Shown here piece after piece: positions 22,490-29,991 of a DNA stretch of 31,497 nt. The position numbers and the translations under genes are program-made. Numbering within the stretch: position 1 is the first letter of the stretch; each line of letters starts with the position of its first letter. The stretch is from Frankiales bacterium (lineage in GTDB: Bacteria > Actinomycetota > Actinomycetes > Mycobacteriales > SCTD01). The notes below the pieces were generated by a model, which did not search any database, was not told the origin of the DNA, and saw nothing but the letters and a program-made list of their open reading frames with translations. The stretch covers positions 1-31,497 of the forward strand of contig JAODNB010000290.1 of the NCBI GenBank assembly GCA_025464795.1, read 5' to 3'.

Positions 22490-24698
22490 CAGGTTCCTCC
22501 AGAGAGATCGGGTCCGGCGACGAGTGTGCCTCAGCGAGGCCGACGCGGGCGTGCAGCCGCTTCAGGGAGGCCGGCGCCCACCAGTTGCGATCCCCCATCA
22601 GGCGCATGAACGACGGCACCAGGGCGCCGCGGACCAGGGTCGCGTCGACGAGGACCGCGAGTCCCGTGCCGAGACCGAGCAGCTTGATGAAGGCGATGTC
22701 GCTGGAGACGAAGGAGAAGAAGACGAGGGCGAGCAGTCCTGCGGCAGCGGTGACCAGGGATCCCGTGCGCTCGAGCCCGATGGCGACGGCACGGGTGTTG
22801 TCGCCGGTCGCGTCCCACTCCTCCTTGATGCGCGAGAGCAGGAAGACCTCGTAGTCCATCGAGAGCCCGAACAGCACGCAGAACATGAGGATCGGCATCG
22901 TCGTGTCGAGAGTTCCGGTGACGATGGGATCGCCGATCAGGCCAGCGAGGTGGCCCTCTTGGAACACCCAGACCATGAGCCCGAAGGTGGCCGACAGCGA
23001 CAGGAAGTTCAGCACCAGGGCCTTCGCCGGGATGATGAGGGACCCGGTGAACAGGAACAGCAGGACGAACGTCGCGGCGAGGACGAGCAGCAGGGCGAGC
23101 GGGAGCTTGCTACCGAGTGCGTGCTTGGTGTCCGTGAGCTGCGCGGCCTGGCCGCCGAACAGGACGTGCGAAGGTGCGGGGACGGCGCGCAGCCCCTTGA
23201 TGAGCCTCTCGCCGGCTGGGCCGATCGACTCGATGGCCGGCACGATCGACAGCCGCTCGGCGCCGACGACCTTGAAGGTCGGCTCGCCGGGCGCGACCTT
23301 GCGGCCGCTCATGTAGCGGCCGTCTGCCGCGTCCACCCGCTCCACGCCGGGCACCCTCGACAGGGCCGTGGCATAGGCGGACACCGACGGCGGTGCCGGC
23401 TGCAGGATGACCGGTAGGGCGAAGGCCTCGCGGCCCTGGAAGTCCTCGCGCAGGGCCTGAGCGACCTGCTGCGCCTGGGCGGTGCGAGGCAGCACCCGGT
23501 CGTCCGGCAGACCGAAGACGACGTTGCGGAACGGCAGCCCGAGGAGCACCAGGAGCAGCACGACCGAGGTACCCACGCCGACGGGGCGCTTCATGACGGT
23601 GACCGCCACCCGGTGCCAGAAGCCCTCGTCCAAGGCCTTCACCCGCGGGGGCTGCAGGCGCAGCGCCTTGCGCACGGGCCTGCGGAGGTCCAGGGAGTTG
23701 ATGCGCTCACCCAGGGCTGCCAGGGCTGCCGGCAGCACGACGAGGGCGCCCAGCAGCGCGAACAGGACGGCCGAGATCCCCGCGTAGGCAAAGGATCTCA
23801 GGAAGAACAGGGGGAAGACCAGCAGCGCGCTGAGGCTCAGCATGACCGTGATCGCGGAGAACAGCACGGTGCGGCCGGCGGTCCGCACGGTCTCCTTCAC
23901 CGCGTCGGCCACGGACAGCCCGCGGCGCAGCTCCTCCCGATGCCGGGTCACGAGGAACAGCGAGTAGTCGATCCCGAGCCCCAGGCCCATCGAGGTGGCG
24001 AGGTTGACGGAGTACACGCTGACGTCGGTGCCGTAGTGCAGGAGGTGCAGGGACAAGAAGGTGCCGAGGATCGACAGCACGCCCACGAGCAGCGGCAGGG
24101 AGGCTGCGACGGCGGAGCCGAAGACGAGGACCAGCAGGATCGCCGTGACGGGCACCGCGATCGACTCGGCGCGGATGATGTCGCGCTCGATGGTGTCACC
24201 GACCTGGGCGTACACGGCGAACTCGCCGCCGCTGCGCACCGACAGCCCCCGGAACGTGCCGTCGTACTTCCTTCCGAGCGCCTTTGCGTTCTTGACGGCG
24301 TCGTCCTCGCTGCCGGTGATGCGGGCCAGGACCATGGCCTCGGTGCCGTCCTTGGACCTCAGGGTCACGGGGCGCCCGGCGTTCCAGTAGGACACGACGG
24401 ACGTGACCCCGGGCTGCTTCGCGAGGTCGGTGCTGAGCGCCGTGCCCGCGGCGGCAGCCCTGTCGACGCCGGCCGGCGCCTTGACCAGGAGCAGGAAGTT
24501 CGACGGGCCGGTGTGGAAGACCTCGTCGAGGGCTGCGGCAGCCTGCTCCGACTGCTGCTTCGGGTCGGCGAAGCCACCCGCGGACAGCTCCTTCGCCACA
24601 CCGCCGCCGAGGCCGCCGGCGAGGGCCAGGAACAGGAACGCGAGGACGAGCACGCGGCGGCGACGGGCCACCAGGACGGGCGCGAGACGAGTGAGCAC
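22479..24698 (-). CDS. MMPL/RND-family transporter
   Basis: This 739-residue inner-membrane exporter has the two-fold RND layout. TM1 (about 15-33) is followed by an extracytoplasmic domain (about 35-180), a five-helix block with DYSLFLVTRHREE (a proton-relay-type motif), a second porter domain (about 390-520) and a second helix block containing DYEVFLLSRIKEEWD. It is like the actinobacterial MMPL and ActII-3 proteins that export lipids or antibiotics. The start is a GTG with GAGAGG about 9 nt upstream. A promoter and inverted repeat lie just upstream and the TetR gene overlaps the 3' end. The substrate cannot be told. Confidence 0.9.
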   Translation of the reverse strand: MLTRLAPVLVARRRRVLVLAFLFLALAGGLGGGVAKELSAGGFADPKQQSEQAAAALDEVFHTGPSNFLLLVKAPAGVDRAAAAGTALSTDLAKQPGVTSVVSYWNAGRPVTLRSKDGTEAMVLARITGSEDDAVKNAKALGRKYDGTFRGLSVRSGGEFAVYAQVGDTIERDIIRAESIAVPVTAILLVLVFGSAVAASLPLLVGVLSILGTFLSLHLLHYGTDVSVYSVNLATSMGLGLGIDYSLFLVTRHREELRRGLSVADAVKETVRTAGRTVLFSAITVMLSLSALLVFPLFFLRSFAYAGISAVLFALLGALVVLPAALAALGERINSLDLRRPVRKALRLQPPRVKALDEGFWHRVAVTVMKRPVGVGTSVVLLLVLLGLPFRNVVFGLPDDRVLPRTAQAQQVAQALREDFQGREAFALPVILQPAPPSVSAYATALSRVPGVERVDAADGRYMSGRKVAPGEPTFKVVGAERLSIVPAIESIGPAGERLIKGLRAVPAPSHVLFGGQAAQLTDTKHALGSKLPLALLLVLAATFVLLFLFTGSLIIPAKALVLNFLSLSATFGLMVWVFQEGHLAGLIGDPIVTGTLDTTMPILMFCVLFGLSMDYEVFLLSRIKEEWDATGDNTRAVAIGLERTGSLVTAAAGLLALVFFSFVSSDIAFIKLLGLGTGLAVLVDATLVRGALVPSFMRLMGDRNWWAPASLKRLHARVGLAEAHSSPDPISLEEPVGV

Positions 24699-24716
24699 GG
24701 CGACAGCCTCTCTGAA

Positions 24717-24758
24717 GTGAACGATGTTAAGTTAGCGGTGTTCACAAAGTGTCGTCAA
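24717..24758 (-). promoter_or_regulatory. MMPL-tetR promoter with overlapping operator-like inverted repeat
   Basis: On the minus strand TTGACG (24758-24753) and TAACTT (24734-24729) are separated by 18 bp, a close match to a housekeeping sigma promoter. A perfect inverted repeat GTGAAC (24717-24722) / GTTCAC (24740-24745), spaced 17 bp, brackets the -10 element. This is where the TetR protein would be expected to bind to block RNA polymerase. The region is notably AT-richer than its surroundings. Confidence 0.65.
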
Positions 24759-24814
24759 GATCTTTCTGGTAGCGCCTGGCTGCCGTGCAGGTCGGCGTGA
24801 GGGACGATGACCGG

Positions 24815-26116
24815 GTGAGCACTCGCGACCTCCTCTCCCGAGCGGTGAGGAGGGTTCGGGCGGCTGCCTCGGCAGACGGCGCCGACCGCTCGGGCCTCGC
24901 GGCCCTGCTGTGGACCCATGCTCTGCAGGCCGCCGGGGATGCCCTCGTCGCGGTGGCGCTCGCGAGCACGGCCCTCTTCACGGTGTCCGCTGCGCAGGCC
25001 CGCGGCAAGATCGCGCTGTACCTCCTGCTGACCCTGCTTCCCTTCTCGTTGCTGGTCCCCGTAGCCGGGCCGCTCCTGGACCGCTTTCCGCACGGCCGTC
25101 GCAACGTCCTCGCACTCGCCGCCGGCGTTCGGGGTCTCGTCGCCTGGACGCTCGCCGGCTCCCTCGCCTCTCTGGGCCTCTACCCCCAGGCACTCGTGAT
25201 CCTGGTGATGCAACGGGCCTACGGCGTCGCACGAGCCGCCGCCGTCATCCGGGTGCGACCACCGGCGCTCGGGCTCGTCGCGTCGAACGCGCGCCTCAAC
25301 ATGGCCGCTCTCGCGAGCTCGGGCGTCGCGGCGGCCCTCGGCGTCGGCATCTCCAAGGCCGTGGGCGCGGCGTGGGACCTCAGGGCGGCGGCCGTGCTCT
25401 TCCTCGCGGCAGGAGCGACCGCGCTGCGTCTGCCGTCGCACGTCGACGACGCCCCGAGCAAGGACCAGCGCAGGGCGGCGAAGTTCTCGATGGGCGAGAT
25501 GCCCGCGCCCATCCGGCGCGCGCTCGTCGCGACGGTCTCGCTGCGCGCGACTGTCGGTCTGCTCACGCTGGGCCTCGCCATCCTGCTGAAAGCGCACGAG
25601 ACCTCGACGGTCGCCGTCGGCATCGTCCTGGGTGCCGGAGTGGCGGGCGGACTGCTCGGCACGGGCCTTGCCAGTCGGCTGCCCAACGAGCGGGTGGTCA
25701 GGCTCACCGCCATCGCCCTGGTCGCACCCATGGCGGCCTGCCTGATCGCCGCGGTGGCAGGCACGACGCTCTTCCGGGCTCTCGCGGTCGGGTCGGTCGC
25801 GCTCGGTGCCTCGCTGGGGAAGTACGCCCTCGACGCCGCCCTGCAGGTGACCGTGCCGCCGGAGCAGACCGGGGCGGCGTTCGCGCGATCGGAGACAGCG
25901 CTCCAGCTCGGTTGGGCCCTCGGCGGCGGTCTGGGTCTCGGGCTGTCCCTGTTCGACAAGACCGGCCTCGGGCTCGGCGGTGCGACGGCCGTGGTCTTCG
26001 CGTTCGCGACGGCTCTCCCCGTCATCGGGCTCGTACTGGTCCGGCGGTGGCGGCCTCAGGCCAGCTTGGCGAAGGAGACATCGGTGGCGACGCGCGCGAA
26101 GCCGAGCCCTTCGTAG
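24815..26116 (+). CDS. MFS-type membrane transporter
   Basis: This 433-residue membrane protein has about 12 hydrophobic segments with an MFS-like loop (DRFPHGRRNVL) after the second helix. The second half repeats the pattern after a charged loop with SKDQRRAAKF. GTG starts at 24785, 24797 and 24815 are all in frame. The last gives MSTRDLLSRAVRR and is preferred as a natural amphipathic N-terminus, though no start has a strong Shine-Dalgarno. The substrate is unknown. The 3' end overlaps the convergent mshD gene by 61 bp, so the last 20 codons are antisense to mshD. Confidence 0.78.
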   Translation: MSTRDLLSRAVRRVRAAASADGADRSGLAALLWTHALQAAGDALVAVALASTALFTVSAAQARGKIALYLLLTLLPFSLLVPVAGPLLDRFPHGRRNVLALAAGVRGLVAWTLAGSLASLGLYPQALVILVMQRAYGVARAAAVIRVRPPALGLVASNARLNMAALASSGVAAALGVGISKAVGAAWDLRAAAVLFLAAGATALRLPSHVDDAPSKDQRRAAKFSMGEMPAPIRRALVATVSLRATVGLLTLGLAILLKAHETSTVAVGIVLGAGVAGGLLGTGLASRLPNERVVRLTAIALVAPMAACLIAAVAGTTLFRALAVGSVALGASLGKYALDAALQVTVPPEQTGAAFARSETALQLGWALGGGLGLGLSLFDKTGLGLGGATAVVFAFATALPVIGLVLVRRWRPQASLAKETSVATRAKPSPS

Positions 26117-26982
26117 ACCGCGATCGCCCGGGTGTTGGACTCGTCGACGTAGAGGATGACGGTGGGAAGTCCCTTGTCCTGCAGGTGATGCAGGCCTCGA
26201 AGGGTGAGGGCGGGACCGAGCCCGCGGCCTTGTTCGGAAGGGTCGACGCCGACGACGTAGACCTCTCCCACAGCGTCGTGCGCGTGGTCCCCATGAGAGT
26301 GGCCGCCGTGGATCTTGGTCCAGTGGAACCCCACGAGGTCCTCCATGCCCAGGCCCCGGAAGGCCAGGAAGAACCCCTCGGGGTCGAACCACGGCTCGCC
26401 CTCGCGGACCTCGATCTCCTCGAGTCCCCAGTCGCCCTGCTCAGGGTGGCCGGCGAAGGCGCGGTTGTTCAGGGCCGTCCAGGCGGCCTCGTCCTGCCCG
26501 ACGACGAACGTCCGGACAGCGACGCCCTCCGGGATCTTCACCGGGGGCAGGGCCTCCGCGAGGGGTCGCTCCATCCGCCACAGCGACCGGCTGCGCACGA
26601 AGCCCAGCGAGTCTGCGAGCTTCGCAGCCTCAGGTCTGTCCCCGTGAGCCCAGAGCCTCAGCCGGCCGTCGGGTGAGCGCCGCAGCAGCTCCTCTGCCAG
26701 CAGCCGACCGACCCCGGAACCGCGTCGGTCGGGGTGGACGGCGAGCTCTGCCGACGAGCCGGCTACCTGGTCGGTGACGTCGAGGTGGGCGTACCCGATG
26801 AGAGACCCCCCGTCCCGCACGAGCAGGTGGGTGACGCTGGTGTCGCCGCCGCCGGGCAGGTGCAGCATGACGTGGTCCGACAGAGGCGGGACCCCGTCGG
26901 CTGCGGACACGACCTGGACGAGGTCGCGGACCTGCGCGACGTCGTCCGGCAGCAACCGGTCGAGCGCGTCAGCGGTGGGCAC
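26056..26982 (-). CDS. mshD: Mycothiol synthase
   Basis: The enzyme acetylates Cys-GlcN-inositol in the last step of making mycothiol, the actinobacterial low-molecular-weight thiol. The 308-residue protein has two GNAT halves. Motifs typical of MshD include NRAFAGHPEQGDW, LVGFHWTKIHGG, VYVVGVDPSEQGRGLG (acyl-CoA loop of the active C-terminal half) and YVDESNTRAIAVYEGLGF. The N-terminal half also retains a VHPDRRGSGVG loop. A GTG start is used 13 nt after the GlnR-like gene's stop, so the two are probably co-transcribed. The same pair occurs as Rv0818-Rv0819 in M. tuberculosis (recalled). Its 3' end overlaps the convergent MFS gene. Confidence 0.93.
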   Translation of the reverse strand: MPTADALDRLLPDDVAQVRDLVQVVSAADGVPPLSDHVMLHLPGGGDTSVTHLLVRDGGSLIGYAHLDVTDQVAGSSAELAVHPDRRGSGVGRLLAEELLRRSPDGRLRLWAHGDRPEAAKLADSLGFVRSRSLWRMERPLAEALPPVKIPEGVAVRTFVVGQDEAAWTALNNRAFAGHPEQGDWGLEEIEVREGEPWFDPEGFFLAFRGLGMEDLVGFHWTKIHGGHSHGDHAHDAVGEVYVVGVDPSEQGRGLGPALTLRGLHHLQDKGLPTVILYVDESNTRAIAVYEGLGFARVATDVSFAKLA

Positions 26983-26995
26983 CGGCCCACCCTAA

Positions 26996-27742
26996 CTACC
27001 GGCTGGAGAGGTCCACCGAGTCGAGCACCGCAGCGTCCTCGGGCAGAGCGGCGATCGGCGGCGTGACGAACTTGTAGCCGACGTGCCGGACGGTGCCGAT
27101 GAGCTGCTCGTGCTCCGCGCCGAGCTTCGCGCGCAGGCGCCGCACGTGCACGTCGACGGTGCGGGTGCCTCCGTAGTAGTCGTAGCCCCAGACCTCCTGG
27201 AGCAGCTGGGCGCGCGTGAAGACACGGCCTGGGTGCTGCGCGAGGTACTTGAGGAGCTCGAACTCCTTGAAGGTCAGGTCGAGCGCGCGGCCGCGCAGGC
27301 GGCAGGTGTAGGTGCCCTCGTCGATCGTCAGCTCGCCGGCGCGGACGACTCCGGGCTCGTTCGCCACGGCGTCCGTCACCGTGGCGACTCGGCCGGTCGC
27401 AAGGCGCAGGCGGGCGTCGACCTCGGCGGGCCCCGCGCTGTCGAGCAGCACGTCGTCGACACCCCACTCGGCGGTGAGGGCGACGAGGCCGCCCTCAGTG
27501 AGAACCGCGAACACCGGGGAGCTGACCCCCGTGGTGCGAAGCAGTCGGCACAGCGACCGTGCCTGGACGAGGTCGCGCCGGGCGTCGACGAGGATCGCAT
27601 CGGCCGAACCCGCGCCGGAGTCGTCCAGGAGTGCAGAGACCTCGAGCGGAGCGACGCGCACGCTGTGCGCAAGCAGTCCGAGCGCGGGCAGCACCTCGGT
27701 CGAGGGAGTCATCGCGTTGGTGAGAAGCAGCAGCGTGGCCAT
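26996..27742 (-). CDS. GlnR-like OmpR-family transcriptional regulator
   Basis: This 248-residue regulator has a receiver-like N-terminus (1-115) and a winged-helix DNA-binding domain (about 140-235, with LTFKEFELLKYLAQHPGRVFTR and RTVDVHVRRLRAKLG). The receiver lacks the usual acidic pair after the first strand (it reads LLLLTNA). D53 (ILVDAR) is the only residue near the phospho-acceptor position, so it is probably not a classical phospho-switch, as is known for GlnR. The ATG at 27742 is supported by AGGAGG at 27757-27752. A small hairpin (GGCTT/AAGCC at 27760-27773) sits just 5' of that site in the mRNA. Co-localisation with mshD matches M. tuberculosis GlnR (Rv0818), so control of nitrogen genes is likely. 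Confidence 0.83.
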   Translation of the reverse strand: MATLLLLTNAMTPSTEVLPALGLLAHSVRVAPLEVSALLDDSGAGSADAILVDARRDLVQARSLCRLLRTTGVSSPVFAVLTEGGLVALTAEWGVDDVLLDSAGPAEVDARLRLATGRVATVTDAVANEPGVVRAGELTIDEGTYTCRLRGRALDLTFKEFELLKYLAQHPGRVFTRAQLLQEVWGYDYYGGTRTVDVHVRRLRAKLGAEHEQLIGTVRHVGYKFVTPPIAALPEDAAVLDSVDLSSR

Positions 27743-27837
27743 GCGGGGCGAACCTCCTGGGCTTGGGGAAGCCTTGGGGAGAGGCGCCGTTGCCTCGGAA
27801 GCGCTCAGTCTAACGGACGGGCGCGGCCGCGACGCGA

Positions 27838-27876
27838 AGTGATGCGCAGGTGATGCGGAACACGTTCGACTAGTTT
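27838..27876 (+). promoter_or_regulatory. 11-bp direct repeats and a -10 element between the GlnR-like gene and the membrane protein gene
   Basis: GTGATGCG occurs at 27839-27846 and again at 27850-27857, exactly 11 bp apart, as expected for tandem binding of OmpR-family dimers. It is reminiscent of the 11-bp phased half-sites of GlnR boxes. TAGTTT at 27871-27876 lies 7 nt before the GTG of the next gene, so a leaderless transcript is likely. A clear -35 is missing, which would suit activator control. Confidence 0.45.
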
Positions 27877-27883
27877 CTTCCCC

Positions 27884-28717
27884 GTGACCGCTCAGACCGG
27901 CTCGGACGCGCCTGCCGCGGCCCTGCGCCCCCCGGTGCTGGGGCAGGGCCTGGTCTCCGCGGTGCTGGCCGCTGGCCTGTTCGGGCTCGCAGTCCTGGGA
28001 CACCTGCCGCTCGTCGCGGGCATCGCTGTCCTCCAGCTCGTCCTGGCCCTGGGCTTCCTGGCGCTCGTCGACGCCCCTTCGTCCGGAGGTGTGTTCCTCC
28101 TGGGGCTCGCTGCAGCAGCAGGAGCTGACCTGGTCGTCGAGCTCGACGACGGGCGCGTCGGCGGGCTGGCCGGTGTGGTGGCGCTGTCGTTCGTCGGCGG
28201 ACTCCTCCACCAGCTCCTCCGCCGGGAGCGCTCGCGCGTCACCGAGTCCCTGGCCGACACCCTCGTGGTCGTGACCATGGTGTGCTCCTCGGTCTGCCTC
28301 GCGGCGGCGGTGCGCCACCCTGAGGGCGTCTGGGCCGTCCGGGTCGGCCTCGCGGCTGCCGGCATCGCGCTGCTCGCGGGTCGGTTCGGTGACGCGGTCG
28401 TCTCGCGCCCGGCCCTCGCCACCGGCGCGACGCGGGCCTGGCCGGGGCTGCTGCTCGGGCTCGGTGCAGGTGTGGCGCTCGCGACAGCTCTGGGGGACGG
28501 CCACCTCAGCACCTCCCGAGCCGCGCTCATCGGGTTGTCTGCTGCGGCGGCTGTCGCCGCGGCAGATCTCGCCGTGGACCTCGCCGCCGCCGAGCTGACG
28601 AGCCAGCCGGACGATGCCCGAAGGGTCGCTGCGCTCCGCCCGGTCTCGACCCTCCTGCCGTTCGCGGTCCTGGGCCCTGTGGTGCTGCTCTGCGTCGTCC
28701 TGCTCGAGCGGTCCTAG
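27884..28717 (+). CDS. Hypothetical polytopic membrane protein
   Basis: The 277-residue protein is almost entirely hydrophobic, with about eight predicted helices, for example at about 22-40, 44-63, 70-82, 94-110, 122-140, 149-166, 185-205 and 255-273. It has very high Ala/Leu/Val/Gly content. There is an acidic ELDDGRVGG loop and a basic LLRRERSRVTES loop. I do not recognise the family. The GTG start lies just after a -10 element with no Shine-Dalgarno. The following LmeA-like gene begins 1 nt after the stop, so the two are coupled, suggesting a shared role in the cell envelope. Confidence 0.7.
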   Translation: MTAQTGSDAPAAALRPPVLGQGLVSAVLAAGLFGLAVLGHLPLVAGIAVLQLVLALGFLALVDAPSSGGVFLLGLAAAAGADLVVELDDGRVGGLAGVVALSFVGGLLHQLLRRERSRVTESLADTLVVVTMVCSSVCLAAAVRHPEGVWAVRVGLAAAGIALLAGRFGDAVVSRPALATGATRAWPGLLLGLGAGVALATALGDGHLSTSRAALIGLSAAAAVAAADLAVDLAAAELTSQPDDARRVAALRPVSTLLPFAVLGPVVLLCVVLLERS

Positions 28718-28718
28718 G

Positions 28719-29417
28719 GTGCGCCGCCTGCTCACCGCGATCGTCGTCGTGCTTGTGCTCCTGGTGGTGGCGGACCGCATCGCGGTGGCGGTGACGTCCA
28801 GCGTCATCGCGTCGCGCATGCAGGTCTCTGCAGGCCTCAGCGCCAAGCCGTCCGTGAGCATCAAGGGCTTCCCGTTCCTCACGCAGGCGATCGGGGGGCG
28901 GTACGAGCACGTCGTCGTCCGCACAGGCTCCCTCGCACGCGAGGGGGTGCGCATCGCCGAGCTCGACGTCTCCCTGACGGGGGTGCAGATCCCGTTGTCC
29001 GAGGCCCTCTCCGGATCGGTCGGATCGGTGCCTGTCTCAGGCATCGCCGCGACAGCCACCGTCACCTTCGCGGACGTGGCGCAGAAGGGCAGCATCGCCG
29101 GGATCTCCGTGACACCCCTCGGATCAGGTGTCCGCGTCACCGGCCGGGTCACGGTCCTCGGGCAGTCGGTGACCGCCGCGACCGACTCCACGGTGCGGCT
29201 CGAGGGCAGGACGATCGTCATCACCGCGCAGAGGGTCTCGGTGCTCGGGCAGTCCAGCAGCCTCCTCAACAAGGCGCTTGCCGGTCGCTTCGACTTCCGC
29301 GTTCCGGTGGGGACACTGCCCTACGGCCTCCACCTTTCGGGGGTGAGGCCCACCACCTCGGGTCTGGTTCTCGCAGCTCGGGCGGGCGCCACCGTGATCC
29401 CGGTGGGGACTAGTTAG
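28719..29417 (+). CDS. LmeA-like DUF2993 envelope protein
   Basis: This 232-residue protein has one N-terminal membrane helix or signal anchor (about 5-22, LLTAIVVVLVLLVVAD) and a beta-rich exported domain. The domain contains SVSIKGFPFLTQAIGGRYEHV and LPYGLHLSGVRPTTSGLVLAA, both characteristic of DUF2993. In mycobacteria the member LmeA (Rv0817c) binds lipids and is needed for mannan elongation of lipomannan. The location beside the glnR/mshD homologues supports orthology. The GTG at 28719 is used, 1 nt after the previous stop; an ATG at 28614 in this frame lies inside the upstream gene. Cysteines are absent from the mature part. Confidence 0.85.
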   Translation: MRRLLTAIVVVLVLLVVADRIAVAVTSSVIASRMQVSAGLSAKPSVSIKGFPFLTQAIGGRYEHVVVRTGSLAREGVRIAELDVSLTGVQIPLSEALSGSVGSVPVSGIAATATVTFADVAQKGSIAGISVTPLGSGVRVTGRVTVLGQSVTAATDSTVRLEGRTIVITAQRVSVLGQSSSLLNKALAGRFDFRVPVGTLPYGLHLSGVRPTTSGLVLAARAGATVIPVGTS

Positions 29418-29441
29418 GCCTCCGAGAGCGTTGGCGAGGTC

Positions 29442-29858
29442 ATGACAGGGGTGGAGGTGCTCGTCGGCGCTGTCGCGCTGACCGCTGGGCTCGCTGCATG
29501 GAGCCGGTTCTCCTCCGGCCGGCTGCGCAGGACGAGGGCGGTGAGGTCGGACGACCGCGAGGACCTCCGACCGCTGATCCCCGCCTCGGGCTCGCGTGCG
29601 ACGCTGCTCCAGTTCTCGAGTGCCTTCTGCGCCCCCTGCCGGGCCACCAAGCGCGTCCTGAGTGACATCGCGGCAGGGCTTCCCGGCGTCGAGCACGTCG
29701 AGGTCGACGCCGAGTCGCAGCTGGAGCTGGTCCGGCGCCTCGGCATCCTCAAGACGCCGACGACCCTCGTTCTCGACGCGTCCGGGCGCGAGGTCGTGCG
29801 AGCGTCCGGGCAGCCCCGCAAGGAGCAGGTCCTGGCCGCCCTCGAGAGCGCGGTGTGA
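29442..29858 (+). CDS. Membrane-anchored thioredoxin-like protein (ThiX-type)
   Basis: This 138-residue protein has an N-terminal hydrophobic anchor (about 3-20), a short basic linker, and a thioredoxin fold. The redox motif is C63-A-P-C66 in FSSAFCAPCRATK, and the cis-proline lies in LKTPTTLV. The basic SGRLRRTRAVRS right after the anchor suggests the thioredoxin domain stays in the cytoplasm. In M. tuberculosis a thioredoxin-like gene (thiX, Rv0816c) holds the same place. It could reduce or shuttle sulfur with the neighbouring sulfurtransferase. A GCGAGG site precedes the ATG. Confidence 0.87.
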   Translation: MTGVEVLVGAVALTAGLAAWSRFSSGRLRRTRAVRSDDREDLRPLIPASGSRATLLQFSSAFCAPCRATKRVLSDIAAGLPGVEHVEVDAESQLELVRRLGILKTPTTLVLDASGREVVRASGQPRKEQVLAALESAV

Positions 29859-29866
29859 CAGTGCCG

Positions 29867-29872
29867 TACCCT
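29867..29872 (+). promoter_or_regulatory. -10 element for a leaderless cysteine-leader transcript
   Basis: TACCCT fits the TAnnnT pattern of actinobacterial -10 boxes and ends 6 nt before the GTG of the small leader ORF. Transcription would begin at or next to that GTG, giving a leaderless mRNA. No clear -35 is seen. Confidence 0.5.
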
Positions 29873-29878
29873 TTGCTC

Positions 29879-29953
29879 GTGCATCTCGTTCTGGTGAAGC
29901 GGCGGTCGATCGACCTCTGCCGTGCCCAGAGCTGCCTGTGTCGCGCCTCCTGA
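29879..29953 (+). CDS. Cysteine-rich leader peptide (putative attenuator of the sulfurtransferase operon)
   Basis: A 24-codon ORF begins at GTG 29879, directly after a -10 box and without a Shine-Dalgarno. Its peptide contains LVKRRSIDLCRAQSCLCR, with cysteine codons at 29918, 29933 and 29939, three within eight codons near the end. This fits the actinobacterial leader peptides annotated upstream of sulfur genes (R-R/S-x-I/V-D-L-C-R pattern). It also fits the cysteine-responsive leaderless small ORFs described before cysA2 in mycobacteria (recalled, not checked here). A ribosome stalled at the cysteine codons when Cys-tRNA is scarce would change folding around the DUF4395 ribosome-binding site (29978-29983) and raise expression. 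The mechanism is inference. Confidence 0.75.
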   Translation: MHLVLVKRRSIDLCRAQSCLCRAS

Positions 29954-29991
29954 TCACTTCCAGGACGTCCGACCACTGAGAGGCACACCCC

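Noticed and set aside
27743..29272. Upstream extension of the GlnR-like frame to 758 codons
   Set aside because: The regulator has a good ATG with AGGAGG at 27742; the extension is antisense to the membrane protein and LmeA-like genes.
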